Source: Chiua virens (lineage: Eukaryota > Basidiomycota > Agaricomycetes > Boletales > Boletaceae). Taken from it: a stretch of 64,000 bases of DNA. Position 1 is the stretch's first letter. Each line of letters begins with the position of its first letter. The notes under the pieces were generated by a model, which saw only the letters and a program-made list of their open reading frames with translations, was not told where the DNA came from and did no database searches. Location of the stretch: the NCBI GenBank assembly GCA_019787685.1, contig JAHNUO010000015.1, positions 682,001 to 746,000 on the forward strand, given 5' to 3'. Positions 54,724-64,000 of the stretch are shown piece after piece. The translations under genes and the position numbers were made by a program.

Positions 54724-57074
54724 ATGGATTCCCTGAATACCCGGGATCTACCAAATGCCTCGGAGCTGGCAAATGCAGACGTATCCCCGACGGTTACACG
54801 TCGTGGAAGCCGTTTGTCGAATGATCAGAATCTTGAAGCGCACCATACATCAATTCCTGTCGACTCGGAACCATCACCGGGTGGTTCAGGAAACAACGAT
54901 ATGCTCATTGTTGATTGGGACGGTCCAGATGACCTCCAAAATCCGAAGAAGTGAGTCGGATAACACATTTTTCGCGCCTGTCTCACATGGGTTTCAAGCT
55001 GGAGCTTTCGACGAAAGTGGGCCGCGATAGCCATCGTTTCCGGGTTCACCTTTATTAGCCCCGTATCCTCCTCCATGGTCGCTCCTGCTACCAGCCAACT
55101 CGCTGCCGAGTTGGGAATCCACAACGAAGTAATCATTGCGTTTACCACGTCAATATTTATTCTTGCCAATGGTGAACCAAGCTCTCTGCAATGTTTGAGA
55201 TGTGTTCCTTATTTACAATTGTTAGCCATTGGACCGCTATTCCTAGGTCCCTTGAGCGAAATCTATGGAAGGTCCCGAGTAGTTCAGCTTGCAAACTTAT
55301 GGTATCTTGGTATGTGACGCGTGATGATTACATCATTCAGTTCGTCCGCAAATCTCCACTCAGACTGGTCTTCTAGTCTGGAACCTTGTTTGTGGCTTCG
55401 CACAAAACGAATCCCAATTGCTTGCATTCCGCTTTCTTGCTGGATTAGGGGGAAGTGCACCGCTAGCGGTATATCGCATGTTTGGAATGGTATTTAATTC
55501 ACTGATTGGCATTCTAGATCGGCGGTGGTGTTCTCGGCGATTGTTGGCTTCCGGAAGAGCGTGGTCAAGCGATCGCTGTGTATTCTCTAGCGCCATTACT
55601 TGGTTCGGTGATTGGTCCCATCACTGGGGCTTGGTAAGTCGCCGTATGTGTGTTTGAATACCTATCTGATAGTTTCTCTAGGATTGCAGAGCGCTCTACG
55701 TGGAGGTGGGTGGTAAGTCTAGTTAGTTCGATGGTGGTGCATGGCGCGATGATGTATATCGTCTCCAGTTCTGGTCGACGACTATCGTAGATGCGGCTGT
55801 CCAGGCTTTGGGTTTGATCTTTCTTCAAGAAAGTCAGTTCAAGCTTTCAATGGTCCCGGAGGGATTCCTAACGATGTTACTTAGCCTTTGCCCCTTTACT
55901 CTTGGAAAGGAAGGCAAAGAAAATAAGGAAGTCGTTGGACCTCGAGAAGGGTCCCTACAGAGAGGTGCGGACAATATTTGATGGGAATCAAGACCGCTTG
56001 TAAGTTGGACAGTTTGAAAAGTCATACTATGCCCGATTGATGGTTACACTGGCAGTTGGCAAGCCATTTTTGCGAAATCAATGATACGGCCATTTGCGCT
56101 CTTTGTACGGGAACCTATCATCCAGTTACTCGGCATTTACATGGCATACCTCTATGGAACCATCTACTGTAATTGGCTACCTATCTATCCATTCTGTCTT
56201 CTGACATATGATAGTATTTTTGACGACTATTCCCTCTATCTTCGAAGGGATTTACAACCAACCTGTTGGGATTGCAGGCTTACACTACCTTGCCCTTGGA
56301 ATTGGTCTAATAGGAGCTTTGCAAATTAACGCGAGAACAATGGACAGGATCTACGTGTATCTCAAACACAAAAATGGGGGTATTCGGAAACCCGAATTCA
56401 GACTACGTTCGTTTCCCCCATTTCTCATTGGTCGGCGAATGCTCATAAGCTTGACAACAGCTGCCATGTTTGTCGGTACTATCTTGCTTCCAATAGGATT
56501 ATTGATCACAGGATGGACCGTGCAGGCGCGCACGTATTGGATAGTACCAGATGTTGTAAGTTGTAGATATCCAAAATCATGTGCTTTGGCTGACAGTCGA
56601 CGCTTGAAAACAGGGTATCGTTCTTATCGGCGCGGGTGTGATTCTCAACTTCCAGGTCACTCAGAACTATATTGTCGATGTCTTTACTCTCTACGCGGCG
56701 TCTGGTATGATGCCTCCCGCAACGTTAAGCAGTACATTTCTCATCCATCTATCCGTAGCGTTCGCAGCGGTATATTGTTTTCGTTCACTTGCCGGTTGCG
56801 GATTCCCCCTGTTCGCTCCTGCGATGTACTCAGCGCTAGGATTTGGAAAGGGGGACACGGTACTTGGTGTGGTAGCCATTGTCCTCGGTTGTCCTGCGTA
56901 GGTTTTCCTTCCACGGATTAGTCCTCTTGACAAACCCCCCATTTTAGCCCCTTCATTCTTTGGTATTATGGAGAACGGATACGGAATGCAAGTCGTCATG
57001 CTGCGCGTCAGAAAACCCCGCGAAATGGTTGTCAGCTCGACGAGCAAAGGCTCGTAAACGATGTTACATCATGA
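54724..57074 (+). CDS. MFS multidrug/proton antiporter (DHA1 type)
   Basis: Known for the family: plasma-membrane export of drugs and metabolites driven by the proton gradient. The ATG at 54,724 starts a hydrophilic N-terminus ending in the [15 protein letters not shown] motif typical of fungal DHA1 carriers, assembled over the first intron. Then come transmembrane segments with [10 protein letters not shown], the loop signature [12 protein letters not shown] (motif A), [15 protein letters not shown] and [10 protein letters not shown], a long central loop ([18 protein letters not shown]), and the second half with [19 protein letters not shown] and [16 protein letters not shown], ending [15 protein letters not shown] and a TGA at 57,072-57,074. 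About eight GT-AG introns of 50-65 bases are needed, and all junctions tested keep frame. It appears intact. The substrate is unknown. Confidence 0.87.
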
Positions 57075-57079
57075 TGCGA

Positions 57080-58140
57080 TGGTCATGCATTCATGGATGA
57101 CACGAAGTTTTGAAGACAGGATTAGTTTACAGTACATAGATTGTTTACTGACCATGTTTCATACCCTATATTGCATAGCATTTTACCTGTCAGTGCATGG
57201 TCATACGATACTATGACGAGCTTCAACTTGAAGCTAGGTTCGCGGCGATAGATCAGCGGATCAACTACTCGAGACACAAAAGCTCAGGTGAGTAGGCTTA
57301 TGATATGATATAAATTTCCTCAGTGGATTCCTTCCTTTTCTTCCGTCCGCACAGAAAATCCTGCGCGCTCAGCTATCCTCGTACTACTAGCAGGACAAGA
57401 CTCCAGTACTAATTCTGGGCGCATCGCCAGTCTATATGCTACATTTTAGTCGCAAAATGTAGATTGATCTCATCAAACTGTTGGTCGCGCCTCGTGATAT
57501 CCGGATTCACCCCCGAATCAGCACCAGCATTATTCGACCACTGCCGCTTTTACATATCCGTACAAGGCACTCGGATTTCGGACTTGGTACGCTTTCACTT
57601 GCTGAACACGGCAGTCCCGCGGCCCGGCGTATCCTCTGTAATGTTGCGGGGAGGCTGATAGAATATTGACATTGACGATCGCCGGTGGATATCTGTGCCA
57701 TGATACTGGTCGATGCATTGATGATCAATCACTCTATGAGATGCTGCGATCTATCGACGGTTTGCCTCATCCACAAGATCGCAGCACTTCATATACATAG
57801 CCCTCTGCCAGTAGTCATCAGGCTACTCACACGCGGTGGGATGCTTTAGAGAATTCGCATTCAAGAGGTCGGACGGAGCTAGCAAATTTCCGGGCTTGCT
57901 TGCTATGTAAGCACATGCTATGTACTTGCTGTGAGTCGGTTCCATAAATTTCACACGATTTCAACGAATGTAGATCGCAGCGTTCCCGGTGAATTCCAGG
58001 TAAGAGAATAACTTACATAGCAGTGATAGCACAAGGCAACGAACGAATCGACATACAAAATACGTATCGCACACGCAAGCTACTAAATACTCCGTCATGC
58101 ACACTGCTGTAGTTTGGATTTTCTAGAGTCTCTGACGCAA
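57080..58140. other. Intergenic stretch, no gene recognised
   Basis: Short ORFs only on both strands. No repeat or RNA gene was recognised. Confidence 0.35.
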
Positions 58141-58148
58141 AAAGCGCT

Positions 58149-59132
58149 CTACATGCGCCATGCCAACGCTCTCAGTACCTCTTGTGTCTCCGGCTTACTG
58201 AATTCTTTACTGAACCTTGTCATTCGCCCCTCCTTCTTCGTCGTTGTAGTTGATCTAGAATTGGATGTAAACGACAGCAGCGATGTCCGCCTACGCTCCC
58301 TCGTGCCATCCCGTGTGACCGGATCTGCGATGGGCGACTCCGTCCTGGGCCGAGCAGGCAAAGAGAACCGGGACCGGTTCACGTGCACCCCATCGGGCCG
58401 CACGGGCTGAGGGGTGATCAATGATGCATGACGGGCTTTGGCGACGTCAGAACGGCCCGTGGCTGTTGCGGAGGCAGCGCGGACATCTTCCGAATGGTCT
58501 GATTCCTCATTGGATGCTGAGGTCCGTTCACGATCAATGGACGGGACTGTCGAAGCTGGCCCCATACGATCATCAAGGACATTTTCTGCATCGCGTTGCG
58601 CCTCGATCTCGATGATGAGCGTGGAGCATGTGGAAAGGGGTGATTCTGGGCGATCGTCGATCCGCGGGAGAGTGGCGGGAAACTGGAAAGGGATACGCGT
58701 GTTGGCTTGTGTGGATGTGGGCTGGGGAGGAGAGAGGAGGGATACGCCATTCATAGGGATCTGCGGCCCGACATGACCCGAGACGGGCGGGAGTGGAGCA
58801 GGAGCAGGGAATTGTTGGGTTGTGTCTCGTCCGATAATGATGGTAGGGATGGATTCACTCTGGATCGTCACGTTGCTGAGTGGTGGGGTGAAACGAGACT
58901 TGGAAATAGGGCTCGGGCCCGAGAACGGGTTTATCAAGAGGGAACGTGGTCTCTTTCGCGCACTTGAAGAGGATGGGGGTGCACTAATCGGCTCAACCTG
59001 CGTTGGTGGGGGTGCTGGTTGGGACGACTTAAATGGTACAGAAGAGGACCGCCGCAGGTTGGCATCTGATCCAGCAGTGCGACGACCTCGAAGGCGAAAT
59101 AAGCGAGAGAAGGAAAACGGGATGCGGAACAT
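58149..59132 (-). CDS. Unrecognised disordered protein (327 codons)
   Basis: A single open frame from the ATG at 59,130-59,132 to the TAG at 58,149-58,151. It is rich in Ser, Pro, Thr and Arg with many S/T-P sites (SPLS, LSPPQP) and basic patches (RKRPRSLL, RERRRTSLL), which suggests a phosphorylated, mostly unstructured protein. There is no membrane segment or signal peptide and no recognised domain. Its length and coding-like composition argue for a real gene; the antisense frames in the same region are shorter. Confidence 0.6.
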   Translation of the reverse strand: MFRIPFSFSRLFRLRGRRTAGSDANLRRSSSVPFKSSQPAPPPTQVEPISAPPSSSSARKRPRSLLINPFSGPSPISKSRFTPPLSNVTIQSESIPTIIIGRDTTQQFPAPAPLPPVSGHVGPQIPMNGVSLLSPPQPTSTQANTRIPFQFPATLPRIDDRPESPLSTCSTLIIEIEAQRDAENVLDDRMGPASTVPSIDRERTSASNEESDHSEDVRAASATATGRSDVAKARHASLITPQPVRPDGVHVNRSRFSLPARPRTESPIADPVTRDGTRERRRTSLLSFTSNSRSTTTTKKEGRMTRFSKEFSKPETQEVLRALAWRM

Positions 59133-59267
59133 GACGAGAGAGCTGTCGACAGGAATCAGTTGTGGGAAATATAAAGGGTAGCCAGCACCCTGATAACGTT
59201 ATAGCGGGGAAGAGGGGGAACGCCCTGAAACGAGTTTGGCTGCACGCAGTGCTAGAAAAAGTGGGTC

Positions 59268-59702
59268 TCAAATGATACTTAGCTGTACCATACCTACTTG
59301 ATAAACGTTAAAACTTCCAGCCCGGATTGAGGAAGCATCTGATGATACGGTGCTAATAGCAGTGTTGCAGTAACTGCGCGGTCGCCAAGGACTGCCTTGC
59401 TGATGCGTCGGTCGCTTAGTGAAAAGGCACTGTGGAACGAGGCCTGAAGGCTGATAAACATCATACTGAATATTAGGGCGCATTTGAATTCGGAAAAGTT
59501 CGGTGAGATCGGTTGCAATGCAACTCCATTCTGGTGTGCGTAGTACTGCTGGTACGTTGAGTCTGATCGTAACAGGGTCTAGTAGGAAACTTCCCGTGGC
59601 TGTGCAGTGAGGCTGTTCTGCGCCGGCGGTCATAGGCTGGCATTTACCGTGACTATACACTGCAAATATTGTCAACTGATGGATTGAACGAGATAGTGTC
59701 AT
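59268..59702 (-). CDS. Unrecognised ORF (144 codons)
   Basis: An open frame with an ATG at 59,700-59,702 and a mid part that looks protein-like (FLLDPVTIRLNVPAVL, IATDLTELFRIQ). No domain or splice pattern was recognised. It lies upstream of the disordered gene on the same strand. Confidence 0.3.
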   Translation of the reverse strand: MTLSRSIHQLTIFAVYSHGKCQPMTAGAEQPHCTATGSFLLDPVTIRLNVPAVLRTPEWSCIATDLTELFRIQMRPNIQYDVYQPSGLVPQCLFTKRPTHQQGSPWRPRSYCNTAISTVSSDASSIRAGSFNVYQVGMVQLSII

Positions 59703-59709
59703 GCATCGT

Positions 59710-61540
59710 GATCTACGGTACTAGTAGTGCCTTCTCCCTGCATTTATTAACTGCTTACATCCGTCAAATTTGCAAATGTTAAAAGTTATGAATCTAAATT
59801 AAGTAGAAATCTGGTAGTTCAAGAGCCTTGTGACCTCTGCAGGCCGCAGGGACGATTCAAGATACGCCCAGCTCAGCGTTGGTGGCCAAACGTATCCCAT
59901 AGAAATAACTATGTGCAAGCTACGTCTTCTTTCCATGCTGTTTTTGTTTGCCACCGAAGTGTTCATTAATTTTCGTGTCGGTATGTCTTGTCGTCCGTCC
60001 GAGGAGACGGATTCGAACCTTCACAAGCTGACAGCTTCTTGAGCGCCGCCGACTATCACCCAGTCGCTTCTAAAAAGTCCTGAAGCGCTACCCACTTTGT
60101 TGCTGACATCACCGCCTCTCTACAGTTGTTAACATACCATCGGGCGCGAGATGCTATACCCCCGACAACATTTCAAAACGTCCAGTTTGTCGATGACAAT
60201 AGTTAATATGCAAGATGTGACAAGTCAATACTCACCCTGCCCTGATACTGTGTGCAGAGCTAGCGGAACAATCAGTTTTCCATAGTTACGATGAACGTAC
60301 TAACACCTCCCGAGGACAGTTCTTGAACGTTCAAATCAATTTCGAAATTCGAAGTGAACGGCCACAAACTTTTCGAAGGGCTCATTCACTTTCGCGTCTG
60401 GTATCTTCAGAGCAGCTTTCGTCCCACAAATCAAAGGCCCTAGTAGTGCCTCGTTGACACCGTGCGCTGGTAGACCGACTCCGAAAGTCTTCAGAAAATG
60501 GAAGCAAAGAATGTCGTCACGCAATAATCTTAGGCTGGAGGTTGCACCTGCAAGAACACCAAGCCACCACACAGGCGACAAGAATGATAGAGCGTTGCAC
60601 TAAGAGCTGTCTGTATGCGAGGATGCAGGAAATGGATGCCGTCGGGAAAGGTCCGATAGTGTTTCTTGTCGGCCTATCGCCCATGGCTGGAGGACGACTG
60701 CCTTCAAGTTGGAACCTGATCGACAATCGATTCTCCTCGCAATGGATATGGATGCCGATCGTTCGAACTTGCTTCTAAGAGCGTAACTCTAGCAGTAAAT
60801 ATATCAACTAGGTAATTAGTAGGAAGGTAGCTTACTGAATGGAAAAAAAGACAAAGCGACAAGAAAGTATTCGGGAAACCGGAATCACAAGATCAAGTAT
60901 CCTCGAGGGTGATGGATTATAGAGGACGCTGCAAGATCAGAGCAAGAAGTACCTACAAATTCCGCGGGTCTCCCCTCACGACCACGTCGACGTTCATCGT
61001 GAAGTTACCGTGGTTGTGGCATGATTTGTTTCGTACGAAATGGTAGTAAGCGGAACCTTTTTACTTCAACACTGCCAAACAACCCTTTCAAACATGGGTC
61101 ACTAGGTCACTGCACTGGATGGCCGCCCACGTCAAAACAGCTGTGGCAAGCACAAAAAACCCATTATGATAGGGGTATCTGGACACGAGCACAGCGATCC
61201 TGCAGCGGGAATGCAAAATTAGCAAGTGACCTATGACATCAGTTACCACTGGCAGTGGGGACCTTACCCATACCCGTCGATGCTATCAGTTGGAACCACT
61301 TGATTTAAATGGGCTTTCGATTAAGCTCAAGGGTGCCAGATGAGTGTTCGGCTAAGATTCATTCCGTCGTCTTGATCTACGCCAGCTGACGACGGAATAT
61401 TCGTCGCGAAATTTGATTGTCACCTTTCTCTTTGTCGCTATTCGAATCTTAATTTGCCCAGATGTAGGTTAGCTACGAGTCTTATTGCATGGATAGCCGC
61501 GGAACAGCGCCGTGTGTATGCAAATGATCATGCCTCTCTC
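59710..61540. other. Long stretch without a recognised gene
   Basis: It holds only short frames. One on minus (60,336-60,581) ends in a protein-like tail (NEPFEKFVAVHFEF) and could be the last exon of an unidentified gene. A GACGACGGAAT motif is repeated in inverted form near 61,363-61,397. Confidence 0.3.
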
Positions 61541-61548
61541 TCCTCCAG

Positions 61549-62029
61549 GTGACACGTCGGCCAGGCGACCCTCGTTTCATCGATATTGATGCCATTGACG
61601 ACAAGACAACGGACTCGTCGCAGATTACAACTGAGAGACAGAATTTCAGAAGAAAAATAGTTGATCGTGATGGGACCTGTGTGCTCACTGGCGAATTTGA
61701 AGGCCATTGCACTACATGCCCTCATATCCCTTGTTCAAAGATAGACGACGTGCGTTTTCTGAAATGATCTATCAATTGATACCAAACTCTGACCCTTCAA
61801 TTTAGTACATGTCAAAACACTCTTCGATCACCGAGGTCAAATGTACGATCCTGGCATGGACCCGGTTGTCGACATCAGCGATGCTCGGAATGGCATCCTA
61901 CTTTATGATGGCTTCCGTCGGTATCAATGCCAGGGCACTGAGGTGGGTGTAGACATTCCGCTGGGTGTGATGGTCGTCGGCTCGGGATTTTCACACTCTG
62001 GGCCCGCTTATGCCAGGAAGACGTTTTAG
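61549..62029 (+). pseudogene. HNH-endonuclease-like remnant
   Basis: It reads FRRKIVDRDGTCVLTGEFEGHC followed by HIPCSK (given here in two parts; spacing as in fungal HNH_2 proteins, where a conserved Cys-V-x-TG and an xHIxP motif occur), then after a likely intron KTLFDHRGQMYDP and the DxRNGILL motif. The two parts need a one-base frame change at about 61,806-61,812 (TACATGTC), and the expected C-terminal part of the domain is not recognisable. No clear start is visible. It is probably a decayed member of the large basidiomycete HNH family, whose cellular role is unknown. Confidence 0.5.
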
Positions 62030-62039
62030 ATGGATTCCA

Positions 62040-62680
62040 GCTCGTATCCCCATGGTCTCTAACCCTGGGAGGCGTCGTGTGCCTATAGCCACCAACACCT
62101 GCAATGTTGCCAGCCTTGCTTCGTTCCACGGCTGTGCGCCATGTCATTCTCGCTTACCTTTTCCACTGACCCCCGCGTGTCCGAGCGTCACGATATTACC
62201 ACTGGCACTCGTCACGGCTTCACTGTTCACGATATTCTCACCCCTTTGTGTCTGAATATCCTGACAAACGTTCTTACATTGGGACGCCACCCCGAACGCC
62301 TGTTTCACGACCGGGATGCATGCCTTTAAAGGAGATGCCCGCGAGGGGTGGAACACCGCCAACCAATTCAACGCCCCGCCAGCGTCTTCGCATTCTGGGA
62401 ACACGCGCACGATGTCCTGGTACGTCCCCACCCACGTCTGCACGCGCATTGGCCGTTCTGACTCAAATGCAGATCTACGGCGGATTTGAGATGTCGCTCG
62501 ACAAGGACCAAGGCGTGTTTACCTATGTACGCACGCTGGGGGACGGTAAGTACTTAGTTTCAAGCTTCAAGCTCGGGCTCCAATGCTTCAGCTCTGGGTC
62601 AACGTTCAACTAGAGCTGGTGCCAATTTGCGTCAACTCACCATGTCCGAAAATATCTCAATCATGATAGCCAAGTTCGAG
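62040..62680. other. Stretch with weak coding signals
   Basis: On plus, pieces such as RHDITTGTRHGFTVHDILTP (62,175-62,235) and QMQIYGGFEMSLDKDQ (62,470-62,520), followed by a GTAAGT-type donor near 62,548, look like exons of an unidentified gene. No consistent model could be built. Confidence 0.3.
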
Positions 62681-62683
62681 TGT

Positions 62684-63058
62684 TCAGTTAATAAAGCGTA
62701 CATTTGTATAAGTTGAAATACCGCCGGTCCGCCGTTGAAGCTTGAGTTTAACGTTGTCGTAGATCTCGTTCAGAAGCACATCATCATCGGCGAAGAGAGG
62801 TGGAGGTAGGTGCTGATCGGAGAACTCTGGCAGTGGGATAGCTTCGTGCTCGGATCCAGACTCGCCAAGGAAGGACTGCGAAGACTGAGCTGGAAGGGAG
62901 GTGAGGCAGAAACCAAGACCCGGAGAAGAAATTGATGACCATATGCAACGGGGAAAATCGGGGGATGTTGAGGCTCGTGGATGTCCGAATCGAGAATAGC
63001 CGATGTCTGCGAGCTCAGGGTTATCACTGTCTACGGCGTCTTCGACAGTGGCTCGCAT
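62684..63058 (-). CDS. Unrecognised small acidic ORF
   Basis: 124 codons from the ATG at 63,056-63,058. It is acidic at both ends (EDAVDSDNPELADIG and FADDDVLLNEIYDNV) and Ser/Pro-rich in the middle. It may be the last exon of a gene whose first exon lies in the open frame just upstream (ATG at 63,349-63,351). No domain was recognised. Confidence 0.35.
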   Translation of the reverse strand: MRATVEDAVDSDNPELADIGYSRFGHPRASTSPDFPRCIWSSISSPGLGFCLTSLPAQSSQSFLGESGSEHEAIPLPEFSDQHLPPPLFADDDVLLNEIYDNVKLKLQRRTGGISTYTNVRFIN

Positions 63059-63706
63059 AGAATTCTAGGCCTATAAGTAGATACATAGAGACAAAGTATC
63101 GAGCCTGGGCTGCACCGAGGTGCGCAAGCTCTCGAGATGCAAAACTGCGGCTGGTTCTGGAGTCGGCTATCGCTGTCGTGCGGACAGCTAGCTGGAGGCA
63201 ACAACAAGGTCTTGGTAGTCCCCTGTAGCGAACGCTCGATCAACCTTGGTGTCGTCGTCGCGATGTTTTGTGGGTGCGATATGTCGAATGGGAGACTTTG
63301 GTGGGCTTGCCTCCGAATCGTCGTCGAATAAGGGTTTCTTGAAAACGTCATGGTCTGCTTCCGGCTTGAGAACAGTAGTAACCGTATCCTAGTAGAATTC
63401 TGAGCGTGAAGTGAGCGTCACAAGTTGAAGTGACGTCACGGTCGCGTACTGTCGTCACCTCACAACTTTACCGTTCTTAACTTCAATATTCAACATTTCG
63501 ACCATCGTTGACGACATTCAAGACACGAGTTCTTCTCGCTTTCAAGCTCCTCGACGTGTGGAGATAAAGCCTCAAGGCCTCAGGTGTTGAAACAATGCAA
63601 GGTCACTCTAGCACAGGTGCATTGTACTTCAATGACCGACACATACTTATACCGCACCAGAACCGCAATGTCTTGATTTTACCAACGATTTTCTTGATTC
63701 CACAAT

Positions 63707-64000
63707 ATGTCTTCTCTTCCTCACAACGACCAGTCAACTATCGGAGAAAATGATGCCACATTTACCGATAATTCCAGCTTGTTCCCGTTGGAGTGGAACG
63801 ATCTCTTTTGCCTTCCCCCCGACAGTCCTTCTGAACCAACGTCTATCTTGGACCAGAATGACGCACCAATACAGTCTGCCACCAGAGATGCGCCCCATCA
63901 ACCATCAGAAAGCTCCGAAACAATCATGTTAGGGAACTTTTACGATGGTGGCACGTCTGATTACTCTTTCACTCTCGAAGATCTCCCTTCGTACCACGAC
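63707..64000 (+). CDS. 5' part of an unrecognised gene, runs off the window
   Basis: The frame is open from the ATG at 63,707 for 98 codons to the last base, with no stop. It is rich in Asp, Glu, Ser and Pro with scattered aromatic residues (LFPLEWNDLF, SDYSFTLEDLPSYHD), a composition common in transcription-factor activation regions. No DNA-binding domain lies within the window, so function is open. Confidence 0.5.
   Translation, partial: MSSLPHNDQSTIGENDATFTDNSSLFPLEWNDLFCLPPDSPSEPTSILDQNDAPIQSATRDAPHQPSESSETIMLGNFYDGGTSDYSFTLEDLPSYHD

Noticed and set aside
14927..57074. A secondary-metabolite cluster (reductase, FAD oxidase, MFS transporter)
   Set aside because: The three genes lie up to 40 kb apart with transposons between them, no core synthase or terpene cyclase is present, and the reductase is broken. 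Co-occurrence is probably chance.
59995..60085. GGTTCGAATCC on minus, a possible tRNA B box
   Set aside because: No matching acceptor stem, a broken T stem and no convincing D arm. It does not fold as a tRNA.
1..64000. CRISPR arrays, bacterial operons, prophage features
   Set aside because: The DNA is eukaryotic with spliceosomal introns. No regularly spaced short repeats were seen.

Overview
The window looks like nuclear DNA of a filamentous basidiomycete, most likely an Agaricomycete. The genes are split by many short introns (about 50-60 bases). Polyporopepsin-type secreted aspartic proteases, an ERG1 squalene epoxidase and an XPF/Rad1 repair nuclease are readable, and LTR retrotransposons with basidiomycete-type gag-pol genes fill more than 40 percent of the sequence. 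No tools were run; family calls come from reading motifs and from comparing copies within the window.

Left part (1-17.6 kb). A broken aspartic protease gene (P1) and an intact one (P2) lie on the minus strand. ERG1 follows, also minus, with a probable GC-AG intron. A Myb/SANT-like gene (+) converges on a truncated PIF/Harbinger transposase (-). Next come an XPF/Rad1 gene (+) with two apparent frameshifts near its 3' end, and a dihydroflavonol-reductase-like short-chain dehydrogenase (+) with two frameshifts.

Centre (17.6-39.6 kb). A third aspartic protease (P3, decayed) is split in a coding exon by a nested stack of elements. An otherwise intact Ty1/Copia element (18,162-38,901, TSD TTGAA) carries, inside its 5' LTR, a chromodomain Gypsy element on the minus strand (Gypsy A, 18,384-33,981, TSD GTAGT). 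Gypsy A in turn carries a sister Gypsy element on the plus strand (Gypsy B, 19,748-27,497, TSD GCGAA). A and B share a -1 frameshift heptamer at the gag stop, a primer site complementary to the probable start of their own transcript (Tf1-like self-priming), and a Pol C-terminal extension with two zinc knuckles beyond the chromodomain.

Right part (40-64 kb). An intact aspartic protease (P4, +), a secreted FAD-linked oxidase (-) and an intron-containing tRNA-Ile(AAT) are followed by a third Gypsy element (Gypsy C, 46,795-54,302). Its gag is interrupted by a perfect 286-base inverted repeat with TG...CA ends and its own 4-base target duplication. Then come an MFS drug:proton antiporter (+), a disordered protein of unknown function (-), several weak ORFs, an HNH-nuclease remnant and the 5' end of a gene that leaves the window.

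Two patterns cut across the window. First, all 15 base substitutions found between paired LTRs are CpG transitions, and the in-frame stops in the Gypsy pol genes are TGA codons explained by CGA to TGA, as expected from cytosine methylation and deamination. Second, several single-copy genes carry one-base gains while long transposon ORFs stay open, which raises either real gene decay or assembly error.
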